DNA of 64,000 nt from Micavibrio_C sp965231165. Lineage in GTDB: Bacteria > Pseudomonadota > Alphaproteobacteria > Micavibrionales > Micavibrionaceae. The stretch lies in contig OZ246421.1 of NCBI GenBank assembly GCA_965231165.1, positions 2,108,001 through 2,172,000 of the forward strand, written 5' to 3'. The stretch's first letter is position 1, and every line of letters begins with the position of its first letter. Positions 1 through 7,947 of the stretch are shown one piece after another. Made by a program: the position numbers and the translations under genes. Below the pieces are notes generated by a model, which saw nothing but the letters and a program-made list of their open reading frames with translations, did no database searches and was not told the DNA's origin.

Positions 1-478
1 TCGGTGAACAGACGATGCCTGCCAATTCCGCTTCGCGAACCAGCGCGGTCAGTTTCATCACGCTGCCATGGGTTGGCAGTGCGTAACCGATATTTTCCAG
101 TGCTTCATTATCAAGGCTAGTGAGAATGGTGACGCCGAGAAGCTTCAGATTATCGCCTGCGGCATGGCGCGCGGCTTCCATCATTTCCTGCCCGCCGGAA
201 GCGTGCAGTGTCAGATAGGTGACATTGAGATTGGCCACAGAGCGCACGGCGCCCGCCACTGTATTGGGAATATCGTGGATTTTCAGATCAAGAAAAATCG
301 GCAGATCGTTGAAGGCATCGCGAATAGCGCTGATGCCTTGCGGGCCGTTGTAATTGAAGAATTCCAATCCCAGCTTGATACCGCAACCGGCGTGGCGCAT
401 CGCTTCGGCCAAGGCGGCCGCCTGTTTCATATCGGGCGTATCGATGGCGCAGAAAATTTTCGGCAGTTGTCTGGTCAT
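1..478 (-). CDS. pyrF: Orotidine 5'-phosphate decarboxylase, 3' end cut off by window edge
   Basis: Decarboxylates OMP to UMP, the last step of de novo pyrimidine synthesis, in the cytoplasm. The visible N-terminal 159 residues contain the family signatures in order: FCAIDTPD near residue 9 (first beta strand), KLGLEFF near 35, and FLDLKIHDIPNTV near 62, which carries the catalytic Asp-Lys-Asp residues. THASGG-like LTLHASGG follows near 90. The start ATG is at 476-478. It is the last visible gene of the leftward block and is separated from ihfB by a terminator, so it probably has its own expression. The C-terminal third, including the phosphate-binding loop, lies outside the window. Confidence 0.95.
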   Translation of the reverse strand, partial: MTRQLPKIFCAIDTPDMKQAAALAEAMRHAGCGIKLGLEFFNYNGPQGISAIRDAFNDLPIFLDLKIHDIPNTVAGAVRSVANLNVTYLTLHASGGQEMMEAARHAAGDNLKLLGVTILTSLDNEALENIGYALPTHGSVMKLTALVREAELAGIVCSP

Positions 479-492
479 TTATTTTTCCTCGT

Positions 493-524
493 AAAAAAGC
501 CCCGATATATCACGGGGCTTTTAT
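493..524 (-). terminator. Rho-independent terminator after ihfB
   Basis: An eight-base stem (497-504 pairing with 513-520) encloses a short AT loop and is followed on the minus strand by a run of T. It sits just after the ihfB stop and before pyrF. Confidence 0.85.
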
Positions 525-545
525 AAAACTTATTCTGATCGGATT

Positions 546-863
546 CTAGAATTCATCGTCGTCTGAATCTTCGCCGTGATCGACGCCGCCGTTCAGGCGC
601 TCGCGCAATGCTTTACCGGTCTTGAAGAACGGCAGGCGTTTGCCGTCAACCTGTACGCTTTCGCCGGTGCGCGGGTTGCGGCCAACACGGGGTTCGCGCA
701 CTTTGACTGAGAACGCACCGAAACCGCGCAGTTCAACACGGTCGCCCTTGGCGAGCGCGCCGGTGATTTCATCAAAAATGGTGTCGATGATTTTTTCGAC
801 ATCACGCATGTACAGGTGCGGATTTTTTTCAGCGAGGCGCTGGATCAGTTCCGACTTGGTCAT
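546..863 (-). CDS. ihfB: Integration host factor beta subunit (HU/IHF family)
   Basis: DNA-bending nucleoid protein that pairs with IHF alpha and acts in recombination, replication and sigma-54 promoter architecture. The 105-residue protein has the HU/IHF fold: an N-terminal helical pair starting MTKSELIQRL, ELRGFGAFSV near residue 44, and the DNA-intercalating arm with GRNPRTGE near 61. The tail is acidic (DHGEDSDDDEF), somewhat longer than the usual 94-100 residues. Assignment to beta rather than alpha or HU rests on RNPRTG in the arm and on the position downstream of rpsA, the usual rpsA-ihfB order. The gene is separated from rpsA by a terminator, so it probably has its own promoter in 864-1118. 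Confidence 0.93.
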   Translation of the reverse strand: MTKSELIQRLAEKNPHLYMRDVEKIIDTIFDEITGALAKGDRVELRGFGAFSVKVREPRVGRNPRTGESVQVDGKRLPFFKTGKALRERLNGGVDHGEDSDDDEF

Positions 864-1116
864 GCCGTTTCCCCTTTACGTTTGCTTTGGCCGCATGGCC
901 GCTAAAAAAGCGAATTGCTGAGTGTTCTCATACACTTAAGGCTATACCTCCAGAATGCCTGAAATTCAGGTGCCCCGTCAAGGGAAGAATCGGCCCTGAA
1001 ACCGGGAAAGCCCTTGATCGGAAAAGGTTTTTTTAAGATTTGGGGCTGAAAAACGGGGGATTCCCGCCCTTTTTGCCCTGAGCGTACGGGGCGCGCAGGT
1101 TGTTGTAATTACATAG
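864..1116. other. Intergenic region upstream of ihfB with a small palindrome
   Basis: No gene is seen here. The only clear structure is a palindrome at 958-970 with six-base arms, CCTGAA and TTCAGG, around one central base. On the minus strand a TTGACG hexamer lies upstream of it, followed at 17 bases by a poor -10 (GCATTC). This could be the ihfB promoter with an overlapping operator, but the match is weak. Confidence 0.35.
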
Positions 1117-1155
1117 AAAAACCCCCGCCAGGATTGTCCCAGGCGGGGGTTTTTA
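1117..1155 (-). terminator. Strong terminator after rpsA
   Basis: A nine-base GC-rich stem, 1121-1129 with 1142-1150, is flanked by A and T runs on both sides. It lies 20 bases past the rpsA stop and could work in either direction. Confidence 0.92.
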
Positions 1156-1174
1156 AATCATTTAGGCGAAGCGC

Positions 1175-2905
1175 TTACTTGGACTTCTTCGTGTCTTCTA
1201 CCGATTTGCCGAGAGCGGCACCCAGGATATCACCCAGAGACGCACCGGACTCGGTGGAGCCGAACTCTTCCATTGCTTGTTTGTCTTCATCGATTTCACG
1301 GGCTTTGATCGACAGACCAAGCTTGCGTGATTTCTTGTCGATGGTGACAACTTTCGCATCGACTTTTTCGCCGACGGCGAAACGGTCGGGGCGTTGCTCT
1401 GAACGTTCGCGCGACAGGTCGGCTTTCTTGATGTAACCGGAAACTTTTTCGTTCACGGAAACTTCAACGCCTTTGTCATCAACAGCGGTGATCGTGCAAG
1501 TGACGGTCGCGCCTTTGCTGATGCCTTCCAGTGCGCCCACGTTCGGGTCTTCGCCGGAGAGTTGTTTGATGCCCAGAGCAACGCGTTCTTTCTCGGCGTC
1601 GATTTCAAGGATCTTGACCTTGACATTATCGCCTTTGTTGAACGCTTTGAGGGCTTCTTCGCTCTCGTCGTCCCATGAAACGTCGGACAGGTGAACCATG
1701 CCGTCGATATCGCCGGGCAGACCTACGAACAGGCCGAACTCAGTGATGTTACGGATTTCACCTTCGAGAACCTGACCGTCTTTATGATCGGCAGCAAACT
1801 TGATCCACGGATTGTCCATGCATTGTTTGATACCGAGCGAGATACGGCGTTTGTCCTCATCGACATCCAGAACCATGACTTCGACTTCTTGCGAGGTCGA
1901 AACGATTTTGCCCGGATGAGCGTTTTTCTTGGTCCATGACATTTCGGAAACGTGCACGAGACCTTCAATACCAGCTTCGAGTTCAACGAACGCACCGTAA
2001 TCGGTGATGTTGTTGACGCGGCCTGTGTATTTGGTGCCCGGTGCATATTTCTGGGCGATACCTTTCCAGGGATCGCTTTCGAGTTGTTTCATGCCCAGAG
2101 AGATACGTTGGTTTTCTTCGTTGTAACGAATGACCTGCACCTGAATCGCCTGACCAACGTGCAGCATCTCAGACGGATGGCTGACGCGTTTCCAGGAAAT
2201 ATCGGTAACGTGCAGAAGACCGTCAACGCCGCCGAGATCAATGAACGCACCGTAATCGGTGATGTTCTTGACCACGCCTTGCAGAACCTGACCTTCTTTG
2301 AGGGTGCCCAGGATTTCGGAACGAACTTCCTGACGGCTTTCCTCAAGAACGGCGCGGCGCGAGACAACGATGTTGCCACGGCTGCGGTCCATTTTCAGGA
2401 TCTGGAACGGTTGCGGTGTGCCCATCAGCGGGGACACATCGCGTACGGGACGGATATCGACCTGGGAACCGGGCAAGAAGGCCACAGCACCGCCGAGATC
2501 GACAGTGAAGCCGCCTTTAACACGACCGAAGATGATACCTGTCACGCGTTCTTGTTTGACGGAAGCTTTTTCAAGCTCTACCCAAACTTCTTCGCGGCGG
2601 GCTTTCTCACGGCTGATGGCGGTTTCGCCATCACGGTTTTCCATACGCTCGATAAATACCTCGACCTTGTCGCCGATTTTAATTTCGGGCGGCTGGCCGG
2701 GCATTGAGAATTCACGTAAGGGGACGCGGCCTTCAGATTTCAGGCCGACATCGATGATGGCAAAGTCTGCCGTCATGTTCACGATACGACCAACAACCAC
2801 GTTACCTTCAACGCGTTTGCCTTTGGCCATCGTTTCGTTCAGTAGATTGGCGAAGTCAGATGCTTCGTCACGGTCTTGTAGGTTTTTGGCTACATTTGCT
2901 GCCAT
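1175..2905 (-). CDS. rpsA: 30S ribosomal protein S1
   Basis: Binds mRNA on the 30S subunit and helps initiation on structured or weakly SD-led messages. The 576-residue protein carries repeated S1 OB-fold domains. The central copies are easy to see from recurring ITDYGAFI/V, GLLHVTD/VSEMSW and RISLGMKQ or RISLGIKQ strings. Six S1 domains is the normal number and the length fits. The reading frame stays open 44 codons upstream, but the start is placed at ATG 2903-2905 (MAANVAKNL) because an AAGGAA ribosome binding site precedes it and orthologs begin there. The leader of about 100 bases is long enough for the S1 autoregulation known in proteobacteria. In most relatives cmk lies directly upstream; here an extra gene intervenes. 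Confidence 0.97.
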   Translation of the reverse strand: MAANVAKNLQDRDEASDFANLLNETMAKGKRVEGNVVVGRIVNMTADFAIIDVGLKSEGRVPLREFSMPGQPPEIKIGDKVEVFIERMENRDGETAISREKARREEVWVELEKASVKQERVTGIIFGRVKGGFTVDLGGAVAFLPGSQVDIRPVRDVSPLMGTPQPFQILKMDRSRGNIVVSRRAVLEESRQEVRSEILGTLKEGQVLQGVVKNITDYGAFIDLGGVDGLLHVTDISWKRVSHPSEMLHVGQAIQVQVIRYNEENQRISLGMKQLESDPWKGIAQKYAPGTKYTGRVNNITDYGAFVELEAGIEGLVHVSEMSWTKKNAHPGKIVSTSQEVEVMVLDVDEDKRRISLGIKQCMDNPWIKFAADHKDGQVLEGEIRNITEFGLFVGLPGDIDGMVHLSDVSWDDESEEALKAFNKGDNVKVKILEIDAEKERVALGIKQLSGEDPNVGALEGISKGATVTCTITAVDDKGVEVSVNEKVSGYIKKADLSRERSEQRPDRFAVGEKVDAKVVTIDKKSRKLGLSIKAREIDEDKQAMEEFGSTESGASLGDILGAALGKSVEDTKKSK

Positions 2906-3013
2906 AGTTTTAATTTCCTTTTTCGGAAGATATGCCCGCATGGACAGAGGATAAGGTCGGAGTTGTTTCCCAAAAAGAAACGCCCAAGCTTTCGTACCCG
3001 TGAGGACGGAGAA

Positions 3014-3042
3014 TTCATAAGGGAAAATGTGAATCAAATCAA
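3014..3042 (-). promoter_or_regulatory. Probable sigma-70-type promoter for rpsA
   Basis: On the minus strand a TTGATT box (3037-3042) and a TATGAA box (3014-3019) are 17 bases apart. Transcription would start near 3007, giving rpsA an untranslated leader of about 100 bases. Spacing and hexamers fit well; there is no experimental support. Confidence 0.6.
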
Positions 3043-3149
3043 TGAAATAACTGGGAAATTTTGAAGAGAGGGTTCGTAAATGCAGGTTTGCGGCGTTTCT
3101 TGCGTGTTAATACGTAAAAACATATATTTATCAATGCGTTATGGTTCTA

Positions 3150-3186
3150 TAAAAACAGCCCCATCTGTCGGGGCTGTTTTTGGGAA
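3150..3186 (-). terminator. Terminator after the helical-repeat gene
   Basis: The stem AACAGCCCC with GGGGCTGTT is flanked by A and T runs, so it could serve both strands. It lies just past the stop at 3207 and isolates that gene from rpsA. Confidence 0.88.
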
Positions 3187-3206
3187 TTTCTATACTGAGA
3201 GTCTTT

Positions 3207-4586
3207 TTAGACGATTGGCGGCACCGCGGACTGCTTCCAAAACCTTTCCAGTTTGTGTGGTTCGATCCCGTGCTTGCGCGACACTTCGAACAAAAAATTG
3301 CTTTCTACCGGACCGCTGTAACCCGCGATCAATAGAAGCGGCTTTGACGAATGGGTGGCACCCCTGAAAGTCATCGCCAGCAAATTTTTATCGTTCATCG
3401 GTTCAGAAACTGCGATGTGGGTGCCTGTATAGGCGGCTTTCCGTGCGCGTTCTGCTTCAGGCAGATAACCGATGGCTGTTGAAACAGTACCTAATACTTC
3501 GCCCAGTAATGCGGAAGAATATCTTTGTGAAGCGACCGTCTTTTCCAGCGCGCGATGGCCTACTTCAATCGCTATGCTGGCCAGTCTGGGCTGCTCTTCC
3601 GGCGGCAGATCGCGTATTTTCAGGACCGCGTTTTTGAATAGCGCGCGGTTATCCGTATGATCTGTCTTGTATTGGCTGATGCCTAGCTCAATGGCATCTT
3701 TTTGAAGCTGGGCGCTGTGCCCATCTTCAGGCATGCGGCTTATGACCGTGTTTGCAAACGCGATAGCTTGCCCTGGTGATATATGGTTCTTGCCATGCTC
3801 TATCCAGAATGAAGCCTTGAGCCGAGAATTGCCTGCATTTCCTATGATCTCATTGGCTTGATGAAAGCTCATTTTTTTATCCTCAAAGGCTATGAGGCTG
3901 AAATGGCTTATAAAGCTGCTCAGAGCGTTGTCGTCGGCGAGTCCTGTCTTTAACTGCAACAGATTTTTAGCTGCTGTGTATGCGCTCAGACGCCCTGCCT
4001 GATATGCTTCAAGATTCACCGTCCTGAATGTATTTCTCAAGTGCTCCCTGTATTCTTGCGGCGCCTCGAAATACCCGCTCAACCTATCAAGCGCCTGCGG
4101 GTTAGTTTCGCCCTGCGTCATATACAATGCGCTCAGTTTATCGGTTAGCTCCTGATGCTCTGATGGAGGCAGCAATTTGTATGATTTTACCAGTACGGTT
4201 TCAATGTGACGACCGTGATAGATTCTGGGCGACGAAATATCCCCGCTGGACTGATCGATGGTCTGGATGAGTTTTGTGATCAAGGGTTTGTGCGCACTGG
4301 CGGGCAGTTTCACGATGGCATTAAAAAGCGTGTCGGTCAGGGTGGTATGGCTCGGGGTCCCTGCGTACGGATCCGATGCTTTTTTGTGGCGGGCTTCGTA
4401 GAAAAGCTTGCTGAAATCTATCAGTGATTGCGTTTCACGAGCGCGTGCCTGTTCGGGCAGAAGGCTGATGCCTTTGATGATAGCATTGATCGCTGTATCG
4501 GCTTCAATCAGGCCCAGTTCGCAGTCTGTTTTGCAGCGTTCGATGGCGTTTTTGATATTCCGGTTGCGGAAGAAATTTTTCAGCAT
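3207..4586 (-). CDS. Unknown protein with six LP-helix repeats (solenoid-like)
   Basis: I do not recognise this 459-residue protein. It has no signal peptide or membrane segment and looks almost wholly alpha-helical. A recurring unit is visible: hydrophobic helix, then LP or MP, then an acidic or His-containing second helix with Leu. The Pro pairs fall at residues 43-44, 94-95, 139-140, 285-286, 327-328 and 375-376 (for example LLPEQARAR, KLLPPSEHQEL, DLPPEEQPRL, YLPEAERAR). This suggests an alpha-alpha solenoid for protein binding. The start ATG 4584-4586 is preceded by AGGA; a TTG seven codons upstream is less likely. The gene sits between cmk and rpsA, which are usually adjacent, and ends in its own terminator, so it looks like an insertion into a conserved block. 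Function is unknown. Confidence 0.8.
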   Translation of the reverse strand: MLKNFFRNRNIKNAIERCKTDCELGLIEADTAINAIIKGISLLPEQARARETQSLIDFSKLFYEARHKKASDPYAGTPSHTTLTDTLFNAIVKLPASAHKPLITKLIQTIDQSSGDISSPRIYHGRHIETVLVKSYKLLPPSEHQELTDKLSALYMTQGETNPQALDRLSGYFEAPQEYREHLRNTFRTVNLEAYQAGRLSAYTAAKNLLQLKTGLADDNALSSFISHFSLIAFEDKKMSFHQANEIIGNAGNSRLKASFWIEHGKNHISPGQAIAFANTVISRMPEDGHSAQLQKDAIELGISQYKTDHTDNRALFKNAVLKIRDLPPEEQPRLASIAIEVGHRALEKTVASQRYSSALLGEVLGTVSTAIGYLPEAERARKAAYTGTHIAVSEPMNDKNLLAMTFRGATHSSKPLLLIAGYSGPVESNFLFEVSRKHGIEPHKLERFWKQSAVPPIV

Positions 4587-4679
4587 GATATGAATCCTGT
4601 GTTCCAATAATTTTTAAATGATCAGCGGACAGATAATCCGCCTTTCCCTTTTATGTCAACCGTGAATACGGGAATTGAA

Positions 4680-5312
4680 TTATGGTAATCTAGAAAGCGC
4701 GAGTGCGAAGACTTCATCCGGACCCATGGCGCTGGTGTCGATATGGATGGCGTCGAGGGCGGCCTTCATGGGGGCATCGGGGCGGTTGCCGTCGCGGGCA
4801 TCGCGGATTTTCATGTCCTCAAAGACTTTTTCATAAGTGATATCGATGCCTTGCTCGATCAGCTCTTTGTGGCGGCGCTGGGCGCGGACGCCGACATCGG
4901 CATCGACGTAGAATTTCAGGATGGCGCCGGGGAAGATCACGGTGCCGATATCGCGGCCATCGAGAACCGCGCCGGGTTTACCGCTTTTGGCCGGGAAATG
5001 GTGCTGGAAATCGAGCAGGGCTTTGCGGACACCCGGCATAGCGGCGACGATGGAGGAACCGCGACCGGCTTCGGCACTGCGCAGGCGCGGGTCATCCAGT
5101 GTGGTAGGATCAAGTGTACGTGCGGCCTGTTCTGCGGCGCTCTGGTCTTCCAGCGGGATATTGCTTTCGATCAGCGTCAGCGCCACGCGGCGGTAAAGCA
5201 GGCCGGTATCCAGATAGGCATAACCCAGATGCGTGGCCAGACGCTTGGCCATCGTGCCTTTGCCGCTGGCGGCGGTGCCGTCGATCGCGATGACAGGAAT
5301 CGTTTCGTTCAT
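4680..5312 (-). CDS. cmk: Cytidylate kinase
   Basis: Phosphorylates CMP and dCMP with ATP in pyrimidine salvage and mRNA turnover. The 210-residue protein begins with the P-loop IAIDGTAASGKGTMAKRLA (residues 8-26), followed by YLDTGLLYR near 33, the NMP-binding DGRDIGTVIFPGA near 123, and RRHKEL and MKIRDARDGNR in the lid region. ATG 5310-5312 follows an AGAAGGG ribosome binding site, and orthologs begin there. It belongs to the aroA-cmk-rpsA series; 28 bases separate it from the small gene upstream, so cotranscription is likely. Confidence 0.96.
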   Translation of the reverse strand: MNETIPVIAIDGTAASGKGTMAKRLATHLGYAYLDTGLLYRRVALTLIESNIPLEDQSAAEQAARTLDPTTLDDPRLRSAEAGRGSSIVAAMPGVRKALLDFQHHFPAKSGKPGAVLDGRDIGTVIFPGAILKFYVDADVGVRAQRRHKELIEQGIDITYEKVFEDMKIRDARDGNRPDAPMKAALDAIHIDTSAMGPDEVFALALSRLP

Positions 5313-5340
5313 GCCCTTCTCGATAAGCGAAAAGCGGTGT

Positions 5341-5868
5341 TTAGTCCAGAACCTGTTTGTGCGCGGAACGGATACCGGCGCGCAGATGGTCTGCGCAATA
5401 AGGCTGGCTGCGGCATAGGGATGCTTTGCCGGATTGCAATGTGCCATAGCCCAGTTCCTTGTGCAGGGCGGCCCGTTCTTCGCTGGTGGCGACAGGCGCA
5501 CCGCAATGGCGGGCAAACGCACTGGAGAGCAGGCCTGCTGACCATTCGCATGTGCCGGTGGCGCGGTTTTCAGCTGACGGGCAGGATGATGCCGCCGGGA
5601 CGGATGCTTCCGGTGCAAAACGGGACAAGGCGGGCTGAATCAGAAGGCGGATTGTCCCGCGAAGGTTGGGATTACTGCGCGCGAGTTTCTCTATCAGGGT
5701 CGGGAATGCCGGGGGCAGAGCATCGTAAAGATGCAGGCTGTTGGCAACGGTGGTCAGCGCCTCATTGAGGAATTTCAATTCTTCCGGCGTTCTGAAATTC
5801 CGGGTGGCCATGTGCGCCAGAAAATCTTCGGTCGTAGCGGTCAGGCTGTCGCGGTCGCTGTTATGCAT
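5341..5868 (-). CDS. Hypothetical protein between aroA and cmk
   Basis: A 175-residue protein that I do not recognise. The N-terminal half is helical (DFLAHMATRNFRTPEELKFL). The C-terminal half has several cysteines (near SCPSAENRATGTCEW and ASLCRSQPYCAD) that could form disulfides or bind metal. There is no clear signal peptide. ATG 5866-5868 is preceded by GGGGATATTAGA. The gene lies 63 bases after aroA and 28 bases before cmk on the same strand, so it is probably in their operon. The long continuous frame and tight spacing support a real gene. Confidence 0.65.
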   Translation of the reverse strand: MHNSDRDSLTATTEDFLAHMATRNFRTPEELKFLNEALTTVANSLHLYDALPPAFPTLIEKLARSNPNLRGTIRLLIQPALSRFAPEASVPAASSCPSAENRATGTCEWSAGLLSSAFARHCGAPVATSEERAALHKELGYGTLQSGKASLCRSQPYCADHLRAGIRSAHKQVLD

Positions 5869-5931
5869 TCTAATATCCCCTGTTGTCAAAGCGGGGGACA
5901 CTAGACCTTCGGTTCATCTTTGTCAAAAATC

Positions 5932-7281
5932 TCAGGCGACCCTGAGGATTGCGGGTTCTATGATGGCACCGCAATCGTTCATCAGGTCGATGAAGTTGGG
6001 GAAGCTGGTGCGGATCGGCGCGCCGTCATCAATTTGTATCGGTTCATCGGAAACAAGGCCGAGCACGAGGAAGCTCATGGCAATGCGGTGGTCGAGCGCG
6101 GTTTCGATCAGCGCGCCGCCACGGGGCGGTTTGCCGTTGCCGTAAATGGTCAGGGTGTCTTCACCCATTTCCAGTTTGACGCCGCAGGCGATCAGGCCGT
6201 CGGCAATCATCTTCAGGCGGTCGCTTTCCTTGACACGCAGTTCCGAAAGATTGGTCATGCGTGTGATGCCATCGGCGCAGGCGGCGGCCATCGCCAGCAC
6301 GGGGAATTCATCGATCATGCTGGGGACGCGTTCCGCCGGGACATCGACGCCTTTGAGTTTGCTGCCGCCACGGACGATAATATCGGTGACGGGTTCGCCC
6401 GCATCGGTTTCGACTTTCACATATGTGATGTCCGCGCCCATTTCTTTCAATGTCGTATAAATACCGTCGCGGCGCGGGTTCACGCAGACGCGGCGCATTT
6501 TTATTTCCGAACCGGGAATAATGCAGGCGGCCACGGCCGTGAACGCACCCGATGACGGATCGCCCGGCACATCGACGGCGCAGCCCAGCAGCTTCGCGCC
6601 ACCTTTGACAGAGATCGCTTCGCCATCGCCCAGTTTATTGATTTCAACGTCAACACCGAAATGGCGCAGCATGTTTTCAGAGTGATCACGCGTGGCGTGG
6701 CCTTCGATGACTGTTGTCGTGCCCTGTGCATTCAGGCCTGCGAGCAGTATGGCGGATTTCACCTGTGCCGAGGCGACAGGTAATCTGTATTCAATGCCTT
6801 TGGCGCTGGCTGTGCCTTTGATCGCAAGCGGCAGGCGTCCGCCTTCGCGACCCAGAAATTGTGCGCCCATCAGCGCCAGCGGTTCCATCACGCGTTTCAT
6901 CGGGCGTTTGATCAGGGAATTATCGCCCGTGAAGATGGCGTTGAGTTCATGCGACGCGCAGATGCCGAGCAGCAGCCGGGTCGAGGTGCCGCTATTGCCC
7001 ATATCAAGAATTTCGGAAGGTTCTTTTAAATGGCCGACGCCGATGCCGTGGACGCGCCACAGGCCATCGCTGTCATCGATGATGTGCGCACCGAGTGCGC
7101 GCATGGCGGATGCCGTGTTCATGACATCCTCGCCCTCAAGCAGGCCTGAGATCATGGTTTCACCCTCCGCCAGTGCGCCGAACATCAGGGAACGGTGCGA
7201 AATGGACTTATCGCCCGGGATTTTAATCGTGCCGGTCACAGGCCCGGATTTCCGGGCTATCAGGGGGGTGGCTGTCATCAT
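5932..7281 (-). CDS. aroA: 3-phosphoshikimate 1-carboxyvinyltransferase (EPSP synthase, class II type)
   Basis: Transfers enolpyruvate from PEP to shikimate-3-phosphate, the sixth step of the shikimate pathway. The 449 residues show PGDKSISHRS at 22-31, LLEGEDVMNT near 47, GNSGTSTR at 95-102, ASAQVKSA near 170, DVPGDPSSGAF near 237, MIDEFPVLA near 322 and ELRVKESDRL near 348. The pattern follows the Agrobacterium CP4 (class II) group. At the position where CP4 has Ala100 this protein has Gly98, the ordinary residue. Two ATG codons are adjacent; GGAG lies just upstream, so the second (7276-7278) may be the true start. It heads the leftward block toward cmk. Confidence 0.96.
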   Translation of the reverse strand: MMTATPLIARKSGPVTGTIKIPGDKSISHRSLMFGALAEGETMISGLLEGEDVMNTASAMRALGAHIIDDSDGLWRVHGIGVGHLKEPSEILDMGNSGTSTRLLLGICASHELNAIFTGDNSLIKRPMKRVMEPLALMGAQFLGREGGRLPLAIKGTASAKGIEYRLPVASAQVKSAILLAGLNAQGTTTVIEGHATRDHSENMLRHFGVDVEINKLGDGEAISVKGGAKLLGCAVDVPGDPSSGAFTAVAACIIPGSEIKMRRVCVNPRRDGIYTTLKEMGADITYVKVETDAGEPVTDIIVRGGSKLKGVDVPAERVPSMIDEFPVLAMAAACADGITRMTNLSELRVKESDRLKMIADGLIACGVKLEMGEDTLTIYGNGKPPRGGALIETALDHRIAMSFLVLGLVSDEPIQIDDGAPIRTSFPNFIDLMNDCGAIIEPAILRVA

Positions 7282-7349
7282 GTCTCCTTCATAACCGATT
7301 GATATTTATAAGGCAAAAAAATCCGGGAGACAGGCCATTGTGTATTTCT

Positions 7350-7379
7350 TTGACATAACCATAATTAAGGACTTATAAA
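7350..7379 (+). promoter_or_regulatory. Promoter of the small gene at 7417
   Basis: A perfect TTGACA (7350-7355) is followed after 18 bases by TATAAA (7374-7379), or after 17 bases by TTATAA. Transcription would start about 30 bases before the ATG at 7417. Confidence 0.7.
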
Positions 7380-7416
7380 AATAAAACGGATTCTCAATGC
7401 TGGAAGGGGCAGGAAG

Positions 7417-7914
7417 ATGGACAAAGACGAGCAACAGGAACGCTACAGGCTTATCGAGTTTTTTCAAACCGTTTCCAGCAGGGAAGGGTTTGGCCGCCAG
7501 CATGATTCCGACACAAGCGCACAATATGACGAGACCCTTGATGATCTGGTTTCCCGCTACGGTCACGAAGAACAGTTGCATGGCTATATCATGCTCAGTC
7601 TGGATCAACTGCAGGACCGCAAGCCGCTGCAGACTGTGCGTGGTGTAGCACTGCACATTGCGAATCGGTCCTGTGAGCTTAAAATGCAGGCGCCGGTCGG
7701 CTCGGCGCAGGCGCAAGGGTATGAAAAACTGGAATCACGCGTGGCGCTCTTGTGGCGGCACCTGATGCAGCAGGACCAACAGACGCCACGGGCGGAGCGT
7801 CAGGGTGAATATAGAAGCATTCTTCTGGGTTCCTCTTCGCAGGCGCTGAAGGCGCAGTTACGCTTCGTAAAGGAGCAGATACATCAGGGACCGGGCTTGG
7901 CTTTTGAGCGATAA
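7417..7914 (+). CDS. Hypothetical charged helical protein
   Basis: A 165-residue cytoplasmic protein, rich in Gln, Glu and Arg and predicted helical throughout. I recognise no domain. Support for a real gene is good: a consensus-like promoter at 7350-7379, an AGGGGCAGGAAG ribosome binding site directly before the ATG, and a strong terminator just past the stop. It is divergent from aroA and convergent with the GGDEF-EAL gene, so it forms its own transcription unit. Confidence 0.7.
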   Translation: MDKDEQQERYRLIEFFQTVSSREGFGRQHDSDTSAQYDETLDDLVSRYGHEEQLHGYIMLSLDQLQDRKPLQTVRGVALHIANRSCELKMQAPVGSAQAQGYEKLESRVALLWRHLMQQDQQTPRAERQGEYRSILLGSSSQALKAQLRFVKEQIHQGPGLAFER

Positions 7915-7915
7915 G

Positions 7916-7947
7916 AAAAAGGCGGGTTTCAGACCCGCCTTTTTTAT
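7916..7947. terminator. Bidirectional terminator
   Basis: The stem GGCGGGT (7921-7927) pairs with ACCCGCC (7933-7939), with an A run before and a T run after. It ends both the rightward gene at 7417 and the leftward GGDEF-EAL gene, overlapping the end of the latter. Confidence 0.92.

Noticed and set aside
1952..2707. 251-codon plus-strand frame opposite rpsA
   Set aside because: rpsA is certain on the other strand, and the frame has no ribosome binding site or domain.
4743..5768. 341-codon plus-strand frame opposite cmk and the small gene upstream
   Set aside because: It spans two genes on the minus strand, one of them certain. It looks like mirror-frame sequence.
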